Below, piece by piece: positions 1 to 5,069 of a stretch of DNA of 5,988 bases. The DNA is from Chloroflexota bacterium (GTDB lineage: Bacteria > Chloroflexota > Dehalococcoidia > Lucifugimonadales > JADFKI01), in NCBI GenBank assembly GCA_009838595.1, contig VXRI01000346.1, positions 1 through 5,988 of the forward strand. The letters are read 5' to 3'. The translations under genes were made by a program, and so were the position numbers. A model generated the notes under the pieces. The model was not told the origin of the DNA and ran no database searches. It saw nothing but the letters and a program-made list of their open reading frames with translations. Position 1 is the stretch's first letter; each line of letters opens with the position of its first letter.

Positions 1-287
1 CTCTCGACGAGCTCCTTCGCCTCTTTCAGAACGAGCGTGGTCAGTTCGCGCACAGCCTTGATGACTTGAATCTTCTGAGGGCCGATTTCGGTGATAGACA
101 CGTCGAACTCGGTCTTCTCTTCCTCGGCGGCGGCTTCGGCAGTTGCGGCAACGCCGGCGACCGTTGCCATCTGCACCGGCGCGGCGGCGCTCACGCCGAA
201 TTCGTCCTCGAGCGACTTTACCAGATCGGCAAGCTCCAACACGGACAGTCCCTTGATTGCATCCAGTATCTCTTCCTTGGTTGTCAT
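1..287 (-). CDS. rplL: Ribosomal protein L7/L12, partial (3' end outside window)
   Basis: The stalk protein L7/L12 binds L10 as dimers and recruits and stimulates the translational GTPases (EF-Tu, EF-G, IF2, RF3). Ninety-five residues are visible before the window ends. Residues 1-32 are the L10-binding dimerisation domain ([20 protein letters not shown], then EFGVSAAAP). Residues about 34-57 are the Ala/Glu-rich hinge. From about 58 the C-terminal domain begins ([20 protein letters not shown]). The ATG at 285-287 follows a near-perfect ribosome binding site, which fits the need for several L12 copies per ribosome. The usual GLGL loop of the C-terminal domain reads T-T-L-V-L (residues 83-87), with Val86 in place of a highly conserved Gly. 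It follows rplJ in the usual order, 100 bases downstream. Identity is clear; about 25-30 C-terminal residues are missing from view. Confidence 0.96.
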   Translation of the reverse strand, partial: MTTKEEILDAIKGLSVLELADLVKSLEDEFGVSAAAPVQMATVAGVAATAEAAAEEEKTEFDVSITEIGPQKIQVIKAVRELTTLVLKEAKELVE

Positions 288-293
288 GGAATT

Positions 294-302
294 ACCTCCT
301 CC
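294..302 (-). promoter_or_regulatory. Strong Shine-Dalgarno of rplL
   Basis: The minus strand reads GGAGGAGGT six bases before the rplL ATG. It is the strongest ribosome binding site in the window, clearly better than those of rplJ, rpmG or nusG. This fits the excess of L12 over L10 that the ribosome requires from a shared mRNA. Confidence 0.85.
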
Positions 303-387
303 ATTGGTTGCACGATGCCTGCGGTTGTTGACAAATAACAGTTTTCCGTTGTTCGCTTATGTGTGTTGACGATGTGCGGTTATGTGC

Positions 388-921
388 CTACTCTGCCGGC
401 TGCTCTTCTATCTGGTCGATGCGACCCTGTAGCACGCGCGCCAGACCGGCTATCGGTCCATTTAACACATTGACCAGACCGGCAATCGGCGACTGCATGC
501 GCGACAGCAGCTGCGAGACCAATTCGTCCTTGCCAGGAAGACTGGCGAGCTGCTCGACTTGCGCCGAGTCCAGCACTCTGCCGTCCAGCACCGCGCCGCG
601 AATCTCAATCGGCAAGCGCGTCTCGCGGATGAACTGCGACAGTGCCTTCGCCGGGTCGGTCGGCTCGCCATAACCTAACGCGATGGCGCTAGGGCCTTGA
701 ATAATTTCCTTCAGTTCGGGCTTGCCGGCGTTCTCCGCGGCGATGTACGCCAGATTGTTCTTCACAACCTTGAGGCTGACTTCCTTCTCGCGCAGCACGC
801 GCCTGAGTGCGGTCATTTCGGTTACTGGCAATCCAGAGTAATCGGCTGATATGACAATCGTCGCTTCGTTCAGCCAATCGGTCATGTCCGCAACGGCTTG
901 TATCTTTTTTTCAGTCGGCAT
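388..921 (-). CDS. rplJ: Ribosomal protein L10
   Basis: L10 is the base of the ribosomal stalk: its N-terminal domain binds 23S rRNA near L11 and its C-terminal helix carries the L12 dimers. The 177-residue product has typical length and motifs: ISADYSGLPVTEMTALRRVL (about residues 24-43), the KVVKNNLA block (about 51-58), the GPSAIALGYGEPTDPAKALS region, and a C-terminal helix GLARVLQGRIDQIEEQPAE that would bind L12. I chose the ATG at 919-921, preceded by GAGGA at 926-930. An in-frame TTG at 937-939 would extend the protein by six residues, but it lies upstream of, and in frame through, that ribosome binding site, so it is unlikely. A 188-base structured leader with a terminator precedes the gene, as expected of an autoregulated L10 operon. 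Confidence 0.96.
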   Translation of the reverse strand: MPTEKKIQAVADMTDWLNEATIVISADYSGLPVTEMTALRRVLREKEVSLKVVKNNLAYIAAENAGKPELKEIIQGPSAIALGYGEPTDPAKALSQFIRETRLPIEIRGAVLDGRVLDSAQVEQLASLPGKDELVSQLLSRMQSPIAGLVNVLNGPIAGLARVLQGRIDQIEEQPAE

Positions 922-981
922 TGTTTCCTCAATCTTCAAATTGCGTTAAGTTGCATCAGCGCTGCCTTGAAAAGCGGCAAC

Positions 982-1014
982 AAAAATGCCCTGAGACACG
1001 GCAGACTCAGGGCA
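982..1014 (-). terminator. Intrinsic terminator/attenuator before rplJ
   Basis: On the minus strand a 9-bp perfect stem (TGCCCTGAG with CTCAGGGCA, 987-995 and 1006-1014) closes a 10-base loop and is followed at once by TTTTT (982-986). It lies about 60 bases upstream of the rplJ ATG, so it would stop transcription before rplJ-rplL unless read through or prevented. The proximal arm overlaps the hairpin at 1012-1026 by three bases, so the two folds compete, at least at the stem base. Confidence 0.8.
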
Positions 1015-1110
1015 AAGATCCTTTGCGAATCGGAATGACAGACGCAACTACGGCTGTCAAGGATGCCTCGGCGGGCTAGTATATTATCTCCGATGGAGAC
1101 CCGCAGTCTG

Positions 1111-1124
1111 CAGCATATATGCTG
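1111..1124. repeat. 14-base perfect palindrome after rplA
   Basis: CAGCATATATGCTG is identical to its own reverse complement and starts three bases after the rplA stop codon. As RNA it could form only a short hairpin with a tight loop; as DNA it could be a dimeric protein site. It has no U-tract, so it is not a terminator. Confidence 0.7.
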
Positions 1125-1127
1125 TTG

Positions 1128-1841
1128 TTATTCTACTCTAAGGGCGCTCGTCGTAGCAACATCCATCTTGACACTGGGGCCCATAGTCGTCGTCAGGTAA
1201 GCGGTCTTGATGTACTGCCCCTTAACGCCGCTGGGACGCGCCCTGACGATGTTGTCCATCAATGAAGTCAGGTTTTCCATCAGCTGATCAACCTCGAAAC
1301 TCGCCTTGCCTATCGGCACATGAATCAGCGATGTACGATCAACGCGATACTCAACCCTGCCAAGCTTGGCTTCGCGTATTGCTCGCGGCAACTCTTCCGG
1401 CGCGACTACGGTGCCGGTGCGCGGATTCGGCATCAGTCCTCGCCGCCCTAGGTAACGACCTAGCCTGCCGATCCTACCCATCATATCAGGCGTGGCGATA
1501 GATACATCGAAATCTACCCAGCCATCTTCAACTCTCTTGATTATCTCGTCCGAACCGACGAAATCGGCACCCGCTTCTTCCGCGATGGAGACTGCTTCGC
1601 CTTGCGTAAATACGGTAACGCGCACGACCTTACCGACGCCGTGCGGCAACAGCGCAACGCCGCGAACCATCTGGTCAGCGTGGCGCGGGTCTGCACCGGT
1701 GCGTAGATGCAACTCGACTGTCTCGTCGAACTTGGCGGTGGCGCCCTTCTTAGCGAGCGCGACTGCTTCTTCCGGCTGGTATTCGAAATCCTTTTCGATT
1801 GTGGCTGCGGCGTTAGAGTGCCGCTTTCCGCGTTTAGGCAT
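1128..1841 (-). CDS. rplA: Ribosomal protein L1
   Basis: L1 forms the mobile stalk that guides deacylated tRNA out of the E site; in many bacteria it also represses its own operon by binding mRNA. The 237-residue product has the usual length. It shows the N-terminal [20 protein letters not shown] block (about residues 37-56), the domain II segment with VTVFTQGEA and ADFVGSDEI, the L1 signature [11 protein letters not shown] (111-121) running into [19 protein letters not shown] (125-143), and the C-terminal [20 protein letters not shown] segment. The ATG at 1839-1841 has AGGAT about eight bases upstream. An 80-base spacer separates it from rplK, wider than the other gaps from rpmG to nusG. Confidence 0.97.
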   Translation of the reverse strand: MPKRGKRHSNAAATIEKDFEYQPEEAVALAKKGATAKFDETVELHLRTGADPRHADQMVRGVALLPHGVGKVVRVTVFTQGEAVSIAEEAGADFVGSDEIIKRVEDGWVDFDVSIATPDMMGRIGRLGRYLGRRGLMPNPRTGTVVAPEELPRAIREAKLGRVEYRVDRTSLIHVPIGKASFEVDQLMENLTSLMDNIVRARPSGVKGQYIKTAYLTTTMGPSVKMDVATTSALRVE

Positions 1842-1901
1842 TGCAGTATATCCTATCTGGAAGTCGTGTGAATGAGTGTCAGCAATAGCATTAGTCGTGC
1901 T

Positions 1902-1922
1902 GGGCTATACGCCCCACCGGGC
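1902..1922 (-). other. Alternative GC hairpins at the rplK-rplA junction
   Basis: Three minus-strand tetramers, GCCC (1919-1922), GGGC (1911-1914) and GCCC (1902-1905), allow two mutually exclusive 4-bp hairpins sharing the middle GGGC. The first overlaps the rplK stop codon. They are short, have no U-tract, and no function is shown. They are listed because the 80-base rplK-rplA spacer is otherwise without recognised content apart from the rplA ribosome binding site. Confidence 0.3.
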
Positions 1923-2347
1923 TAATTGCGCACTTCGATTCCCATACTTCGCGCCGTACCTTCGATAATGCGCATCGCGCCTTCAATGTCGGCGGCGTTT
2001 AGGTCGTCCATCTTCACTTCGGCGATTTCCCGAACCCTGTCTCTAGAAATGCGCGCGACCTTTTCAGCGAGTGGATTGCCACTGCCCTTCTCGATATTCG
2101 CGGCTTTCCGCAGAAGATCGGAAGCTGGCGGGCTCTTCGTTATGAATGTGAATGAGCGATCCTCGAAGACTGTAATCTCCACAGGAACGATGTTGCCGGC
2201 TTGCGATGAAGTCCGCTCATTATAGTCCTTCACGAAGCCCATGATATTAACGCCGTGCTGACCGAGCGCAGGTCCGACCGGTGGCGCAGGCGTGGCTTTG
2301 CCCGCCTCTATCTGGAGCTTGATGACCGTCATTACTTTCTTAGCCAA
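1922..2347 (-). CDS. rplK: Ribosomal protein L11 (TTG start)
   Basis: L11 binds the GTPase-associated centre of 23S rRNA together with L10 and is the site of thiostrepton action; it is also needed for stringent-response activation in organisms where this has been studied. The 141-residue product is full length. The N-terminal domain carries [20 protein letters not shown] and [10 protein letters not shown], with the prolines (22, 23, 26) that face thiostrepton. The [13 protein letters not shown] linker and the rRNA-binding C-terminal domain ending [20 protein letters not shown] follow. The start is TTG (2345-2347), chosen because it restores the conserved MAKKV N-terminus and has AAGGA (2356-2360) eight bases upstream. 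The next in-frame ATG, five codons later, would remove MAKKV. It lies 39 bases after nusG. Confidence 0.97.
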   Translation of the reverse strand: MAKKVMTVIKLQIEAGKATPAPPVGPALGQHGVNIMGFVKDYNERTSSQAGNIVPVEITVFEDRSFTFITKSPPASDLLRKAANIEKGSGNPLAEKVARISRDRVREIAEVKMDDLNAADIEGAMRIIEGTARSMGIEVRN

Positions 2348-2386
2348 CTAATTTGTCCTTTTCCATAGCCGCCATGCTAATAGAAG

Positions 2387-2950
2387 CTAGGCGCGTTCAA
2401 CCTGTAGGAAGTCCAACTCCACCGGGGTTTCGCGTCCGAAGAATGAGACTAGCACCTTCAGCTTGGTTCTGTCCGCGTGCACATCATCGACCACGCCCAT
2501 AAAGTCCAGGAATGGACCGTCAGTGATTCGCACCGCCTGTCCCTTCGTGAAGCCAACGCGGACACGCGGCTGATCGGTGTCCTTAAAGCCGAGAATGGTC
2601 TGCTCTTCGTGCGAGTCCAGCGGTACGGGCCGCTGCCGCGCCTCGCTATCATCTTCCGCAGATACGAAGCCGGTAACGCCGGGAGTGTCACGGACGATAT
2701 GCCAACTTTCGTCGTCCATTCGCATATGTACAAAGATGTAGCCGGGGAAGACGCGCTGCGGAATCGTCTTGCGCTGACCGCCTTGAATCTCGATTTCCTC
2801 TTCTTGTGGGACGAACACTTCGAGAATCTTGTGCCCCAAGTCAAAGTTAGACACACGCTGTTCGAGGTTCTGCTTTACGCGGCCCTCGTGTCCGGAATAC
2901 GCGTGCAGCACGTACCAACGAGGCTGTTCGGTTCCTTCGGTCATGCTCAT
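2387..2950 (-). CDS. nusG: Transcription termination/antitermination factor NusG
   Basis: NusG binds RNA polymerase through its N-terminal NGN domain and contacts Rho or ribosomal protein S10 through its KOW domain, coupling transcription to translation. The 187-residue protein shows the NGN start RWYVLHAYSGHE (residues 11-22), VFVPQEEEIE (45-54), the conserved RVFPGYIFV (66-74), the NGN end DTPGVTGFV (88-96), a short variable linker, and the KOW motif with GQAVRITDGPFLDFMGVV (137-154) followed by VLVSFFGRETPVELDF. No large inserted domain is present. The start is ATG at 2948-2950, five bases after secE; an ATG two codons later is almost as likely. The ribosome binding site is weak (GGGG 11 bases upstream, inside secE), suggesting translational coupling to secE. 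Confidence 0.96.
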   Translation of the reverse strand: MSMTEGTEQPRWYVLHAYSGHEGRVKQNLEQRVSNFDLGHKILEVFVPQEEEIEIQGGQRKTIPQRVFPGYIFVHMRMDDESWHIVRDTPGVTGFVSAEDDSEARQRPVPLDSHEEQTILGFKDTDQPRVRVGFTKGQAVRITDGPFLDFMGVVDDVHADRTKLKVLVSFFGRETPVELDFLQVERA

Positions 2951-2955
2951 ACTAT

Positions 2956-3192
2956 CTAGGACCCCAGAATTATGTCGAACAGGCTGGAAAAGCCCAAGTC
3001 AACCACACCGAGAAATGCGCCGACAGCAATTGATACCGCAATGACCATCACGGACAGACGGAATGTCTCGTCGTAAGAGGGCCATGTTACACGGCGGAGC
3101 TCCGAAACGATTTCGGTGATGCCGGACAGACCGAACGCCCTGCGAGCCGAGCGATTTCCGAGCCTTCGTGGCGTGCTTGGATTGGTAGCCAT
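2956..3192 (-). CDS. secE: Preprotein translocase subunit SecE
   Basis: SecE clamps SecY in the SecYEG inner-membrane channel. The 78-residue protein is the short, single-spanning form found outside the enterobacteria. It has a basic, cytosolic N-terminus, the amphipathic helix ending in the conserved ELRRVTWPS motif (31-39), and one hydrophobic membrane segment (about 46-64, LSVMVIAVSIAVGAFLGVV), followed by a short hydrophobic tail. The ATG at 3190-3192 follows the rpmG stop by six bases, with the AGG of its ribosome binding site lying inside rpmG. The secE-nusG pairing is near universal in bacteria and supports the call despite the short length. Confidence 0.95.
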   Translation of the reverse strand: MATNPSTPRRLGNRSARRAFGLSGITEIVSELRRVTWPSYDETFRLSVMVIAVSIAVGAFLGVVDLGFSSLFDIILGS

Positions 3193-3198
3193 CGTTGC

Positions 3199-3366
3199 CT
3201 ACCTGACCTCTCTGTGCATCGTGTGAACTCTGCACCGTGGACAGAACTTCTTCAGCTCGATGCGTTGCGGGTCGTTGCGCCGATTTTTGCTGGAGTGGTA
3301 TGTCCTCTCACGGCAATTGACACAACCCAGATTGATGATGATGCGACTGTCCGCTCTACGCGCCAT
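3199..3366 (-). CDS. rpmG: Ribosomal protein L33 (four-cysteine form)
   Basis: L33 is a small protein of the large subunit near the E site. The 55-residue product starts [20 protein letters not shown] and contains the L33 signature [20 protein letters not shown]. It has two CxxC pairs (residues 15/18 and 42/45), the zinc-binding version. I chose the ATG at 3364-3366 because it gives the conserved MAR N-terminus; a longer in-frame frame from 3414 starts inside the tuf terminator and would add 16 non-conserved residues. The ribosome binding site is poor (GAGAG about 11 bases upstream). It is the first gene after the tuf terminator and lies only 23 bases beyond its U-tract. Confidence 0.95.
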   Translation of the reverse strand: MARRADSRIIINLGCVNCRERTYHSSKNRRNDPQRIELKKFCPRCRVHTMHREVR

Positions 3367-3389
3367 TTCTGCTTCGTCTCTCTCACGCC

Positions 3390-3426
3390 AAAAAGGCAGG
3401 GCTGTGATGAGCACCCACAGCCCTGC
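3390..3426 (-). terminator. Strong intrinsic terminator between tuf and rpmG
   Basis: On the minus strand GCAGGGCTGTG (3416-3426) pairs perfectly with CACAGCCCTGC (3396-3406), giving an 11-bp GC-rich stem with a 9-base loop, then C and TTTTT (3390-3394). It begins 16 bases after the tuf stop. It should end most tuf transcripts and leave rpmG-secE-nusG-rplKAJL dependent on read-through or on a promoter inside the tuf 3' end that I could not identify. Confidence 0.92.
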
Positions 3427-3442
3427 GTATATTGATCGTGCG

Positions 3443-4636
3443 CTATTGGTTGATTCTGGTGATGACGCCGGAGCCGACGGTGCGGCCGCCCTCGCGCACT
3501 GCGAAGCGAAGCTGCTCGTCTGCCGCGACAGGAGTGATCAGTTTGACGTTCATCTCGATATTGTCCCCTGGCATGACCATTTCGGTGCCGTCGGGCAAGT
3601 TAATCTCGCCGGTCACGTCGGTGGTGCGGATGAAGAACTGCGGCTTGTAGCCGTTAAAGAACGGGGTGTGCCGCCCGCCTTCCTCCTTGCTCAGCACATA
3701 CACCTGCGCTTCGTAGTCCGTGTGCGGCTGAATGCTGCCGGGCGCTGCGAGCACCTGACCGCGCTCAACCTCGTCGCGGTCAACCCCGCGCAGCAGAACG
3801 CCGACCGCATCGCCGGGTTCTGCTTCGTCCATCAGCTTGTGGAACATCTCAACCCCCGTAACGGTGGTCGTGGTCGTATCTTTGATGCCCACTATTTCGA
3901 CCTGGTCGCCGACCTTGACGATGCCTTTTTCGACTCGACCCGTAACAACGGTGCCGCGGCCCTTGATGCTGAACACGTCCTCGATCGGCATCAGGAACGG
4001 CTGGTCGCTTGGGCGATCGGGCATGGGAATGTTATCATCAACGGCATCCATCAGTTCCCAGATACCCTTGCCCCATTCGGAGTCCCGGTCTGTCTCTTCG
4101 GCTTCCAAGGCGTTGAGCGCACTGACGCGGACGATTGGGACGTTCTCGAAACCGTACTCCGAAAGTAGCTCATCGAGTTCCAGCTCCACGAGCTCAAGCA
4201 GTTCTTCATCGTCCATCATATCGACTTTATTGAGTGCAACGACCATGGCGGGAACTTCCACCTGACGGGCGAGCAAGATGTGCTCGCGGGTCTGCGGCAT
4301 TGCGCCGTCCGGTGCGCTGACGACGAGGATAGCGCCGTCCATCTGCGCCGCGCCGGTGATCATGTTCTTGATGTAGTCGGCGTGGCCCGGGCAATCAACG
4401 TGGGCGTAGTGCCGAGTGTCGGTCTCGTACTCCACATGCTGAATGGCGATTGTAACGCCGCGTTCGCGCTCTTCGGGAGCGTTATCGATGCTCTCGAATG
4501 CCCTAAAATCGGCAAGCCCTGCCTGGCTCAGCACTCTGGTGATGGCGGCCGTAAGGGTGGTTTTGCCGTGGTCAACGTGTCCGATCGTGCCGACATTGAT
4601 ATGCGGCTTCGTCCTCTCAAACCTTTGCTTAGCCAT
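3443..4636 (-). CDS. tuf: Elongation factor Tu
   Basis: EF-Tu delivers aminoacyl-tRNA to the ribosomal A site in a GTP-dependent way. The 397-residue protein is full length. Domain 1 shows the P-loop GHVDHGKT (19-26), switch I with Thr62 for magnesium binding, DCPGH with catalytic His85 (81-85), NKVD (136-139) and SAL (172-174). Domains 2 and 3 follow from about 210, including [13 protein letters not shown] and [18 protein letters not shown], ending in [15 protein letters not shown]. Switch I reads TIAIQHVEY where many bacteria have TINTSHVEY; I recall the TIAI form from Chloroflexi. The ATG at 4634-4636 has GGAGGAA (4647-4653) 10-12 bases upstream, and that site starts only five bases after the encoded CCA of tRNA-Thr(GGU), so tRNA 3' processing should create the tuf mRNA 5' end. 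Confidence 0.98.
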   Translation of the reverse strand: MAKQRFERTKPHINVGTIGHVDHGKTTLTAAITRVLSQAGLADFRAFESIDNAPEERERGVTIAIQHVEYETDTRHYAHVDCPGHADYIKNMITGAAQMDGAILVVSAPDGAMPQTREHILLARQVEVPAMVVALNKVDMMDDEELLELVELELDELLSEYGFENVPIVRVSALNALEAEETDRDSEWGKGIWELMDAVDDNIPMPDRPSDQPFLMPIEDVFSIKGRGTVVTGRVEKGIVKVGDQVEIVGIKDTTTTTVTGVEMFHKLMDEAEPGDAVGVLLRGVDRDEVERGQVLAAPGSIQPHTDYEAQVYVLSKEEGGRHTPFFNGYKPQFFIRTTDVTGEINLPDGTEMVMPGDNIEMNVKLITPVAADEQLRFAVREGGRTVGSGVITRINQ

Positions 4637-4658
4637 TCTCGCTATCTTCCTCCAATTG

Positions 4659-4734
4659 TGGAGCCCACAAGCAGACTTGAACTGCTGACCTCGTTCTTAC
4701 CAAGAACGCGCTCTACCGACTGAGCTATGTGGGC
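4659..4734 (-). tRNA. thrT: tRNA-Thr (anticodon GGU)
   Basis: The minus strand folds into a complete cloverleaf: acceptor GCCCACA/TGTGGGC, D arm GCTC-AGTCGGTA-GAGC, anticodon arm CGTTC-TTGGTAA-GAACG with GGT at 4699-4701 (codon ACC, also ACU), a five-base variable loop, and T arm AGCAG-TTCAAGT-CTGCT. The discriminator is U, and CCA is encoded (4659-4661). It sits directly upstream of tuf, as thrT does before tufB in E. coli; the gene symbol follows that position. Confidence 0.97.
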
Positions 4735-4784
4735 CCGAGATTTGATTTATGATGTCTAGGATGCCGGTAGTTGACTGAAATGAA

Positions 4785-4871
4785 TGGTGGAGGGAGCAGG
4801 ATTCGAACCTGCGTAGCCCGTCGGGCGCCAGATTTACAGTCTGGTGGATTTAGCCACTCTCCCATCCCTCC
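4785..4871 (-). tRNA. tyrU: tRNA-Tyr (anticodon GUA)
   Basis: This is an 87-base class II tRNA: acceptor GGAGGGA/TCCCTCC, anticodon arm CCAGA-CTGTAAA-TCTGG with GTA at 4835-4837, a long variable arm (CGCCCGACGGGC part), T arm GCAGG-TTCGAAT-CCTGC, discriminator A, and encoded CCA (4785-4787). The long variable arm is typical of bacterial tRNA-Tyr. Fifty bases without recognised content separate it from tRNA-Thr(GGU), so the two are probably co-transcribed with tuf. The symbol is by analogy with the E. coli tufB cluster. Confidence 0.97.
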
Positions 4872-4896
4872 GAGTGGTCGCCAGGTAATTGGAATT

Positions 4897-4925
4897 AGTC
4901 TATCACAGGCAATTGCCTAATCCAA
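4897..4925 (-). promoter_or_regulatory. Candidate promoter for tRNA-Tyr/tRNA-Thr/tuf, palindrome in spacer
   Basis: On the minus strand TTGGAT (4920-4925) and TAGACT (4897-4902) are 17 bases apart, giving a start about 19 bases before tRNA-Tyr. The boxes match the sigma-70 consensus only moderately (3/6 and 4/6). The 17-base spacer holds the perfect 12-base palindrome AGGCAATTGCCT (4907-4918), a possible operator. Position just after a probable terminator supports a promoter; the box assignment is tentative. Confidence 0.45.
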
Positions 4926-4926
4926 T

Positions 4927-4970
4927 AAAAAACGCCATCATGAGCGGGCGCAGTCGCACCTTTCGATGCG
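4927..4970 (-). terminator. Probable terminator after tRNA-Thr(UGU)
   Basis: The minus strand gives a GNRA-capped hairpin CGCATC-GAAA-GGTGCG (4955-4970, one G-U pair), then a weak CGCC/GGCG stem (4947-4950 with 4933-4936) immediately followed by TTTTTT (4927-4932). The U-tract is good but the stem next to it is only 4 bp with a 10-base loop, so efficiency is uncertain. Confidence 0.5.
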
Positions 4971-4986
4971 CTATCGGACAGAGAAA

Positions 4987-5060
4987 AGCCCCAGAGGGGA
5001 CTCGAACCCACTAACCTGCCGATTACAAGTCGGCTGCGCTTCCGGTTGCGCCACTGGGGC
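4987..5060 (-). tRNA. thrU: tRNA-Thr (anticodon UGU), no encoded CCA
   Basis: Minus-strand cloverleaf: acceptor GCCCCAG/CTGGGGC, D arm GCGC-AACCGGAA-GCGC, anticodon arm GCCGA-CTTGTAA-TCGGC with TGT at 5025-5027 (codon ACA), T loop TTCGAGT, discriminator U. Unlike the other two tRNAs, CCA is not encoded (the gene is followed by TTTCTC), so a CCA-adding enzyme is needed. The body is one base longer than its neighbour because the T arm reads AGTGGG against CCCCT: either a bulged U in the 5' arm or a U-C mismatch with a six-base variable loop. The gene appears to have its own promoter and terminator. Symbol by position analogy. Confidence 0.93.
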
Positions 5061-5069
5061 ACCGCGACA

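Larger units (their letters stand above)
940..1127 (-). ncRNA. Candidate L10-type structured mRNA leader upstream of rplJ
   Basis: This rplA-rplJ spacer is densely foldable on the minus strand. In transcription order it has: a 14-base palindrome (1111-1124); a helix with outer GCGGG/CCCGC (1100-1104 with 1071-1075) stacked on inner TCTCC/GGAGA (1095-1099 with 1087-1091), closed by a 3-base loop and carrying an 11-base one-sided bulge (1076-1086); a hairpin TGACAG/CTGTCA (1054-1059 with 1036-1041); a hairpin GCAAAG-GAT-CTTTGC (1012-1026); and the terminator at 982-1014. The L10(L12)4 complex is known to bind rplJ leaders at a bulged/kinked helix and repress the operon, sometimes with attenuation. 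Position and shape fit; that the bulged helix is the actual binding site is inference, and I could not match it to the family consensus. Confidence 0.62.

Noticed and set aside
922..939. TTG start extending rplJ by six codons
   Set aside because: The extension runs through the GAGGA ribosome binding site of the downstream ATG, which gives the usual L10 N-terminus.
1032..1060. TTGACA at 1055-1060 (minus) as a promoter for rplJ
   Set aside because: The -35 match is perfect but no acceptable -10 occurs 16-18 bases downstream; the bases are better explained as the arm of the TGACAG/CTGTCA hairpin.
1078..1088. TATACT / GATAAT -10-like sequences in the rplJ leader
   Set aside because: No -35 match at 16-18 bases upstream and no extended -10 TG; the AT-rich segment is the bulge of the candidate L10 helix.
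2477..2959. Plus-strand open frame of 160 codons opposite nusG
   Set aside because: It is the complementary shadow of nusG, which has clear NGN and KOW motifs; no ribosome binding site or family resemblance.
3314..3343. Plus-strand TTGACA inside rpmG
   Set aside because: No -10 at proper spacing and no plus-strand gene downstream for it to serve.
3367..3414. Longer rpmG start inside the terminator
   Set aside because: It would add 16 non-conserved residues and begin inside the terminator stem-loop; the internal ATG gives the standard L33 N-terminus.
3260..4168. Plus-strand open frame of 302 codons opposite tuf
   Set aside because: It lies wholly across tuf, the terminator and rpmG on the other strand, resembles no family I know, and is explained by codon bias of the real genes.
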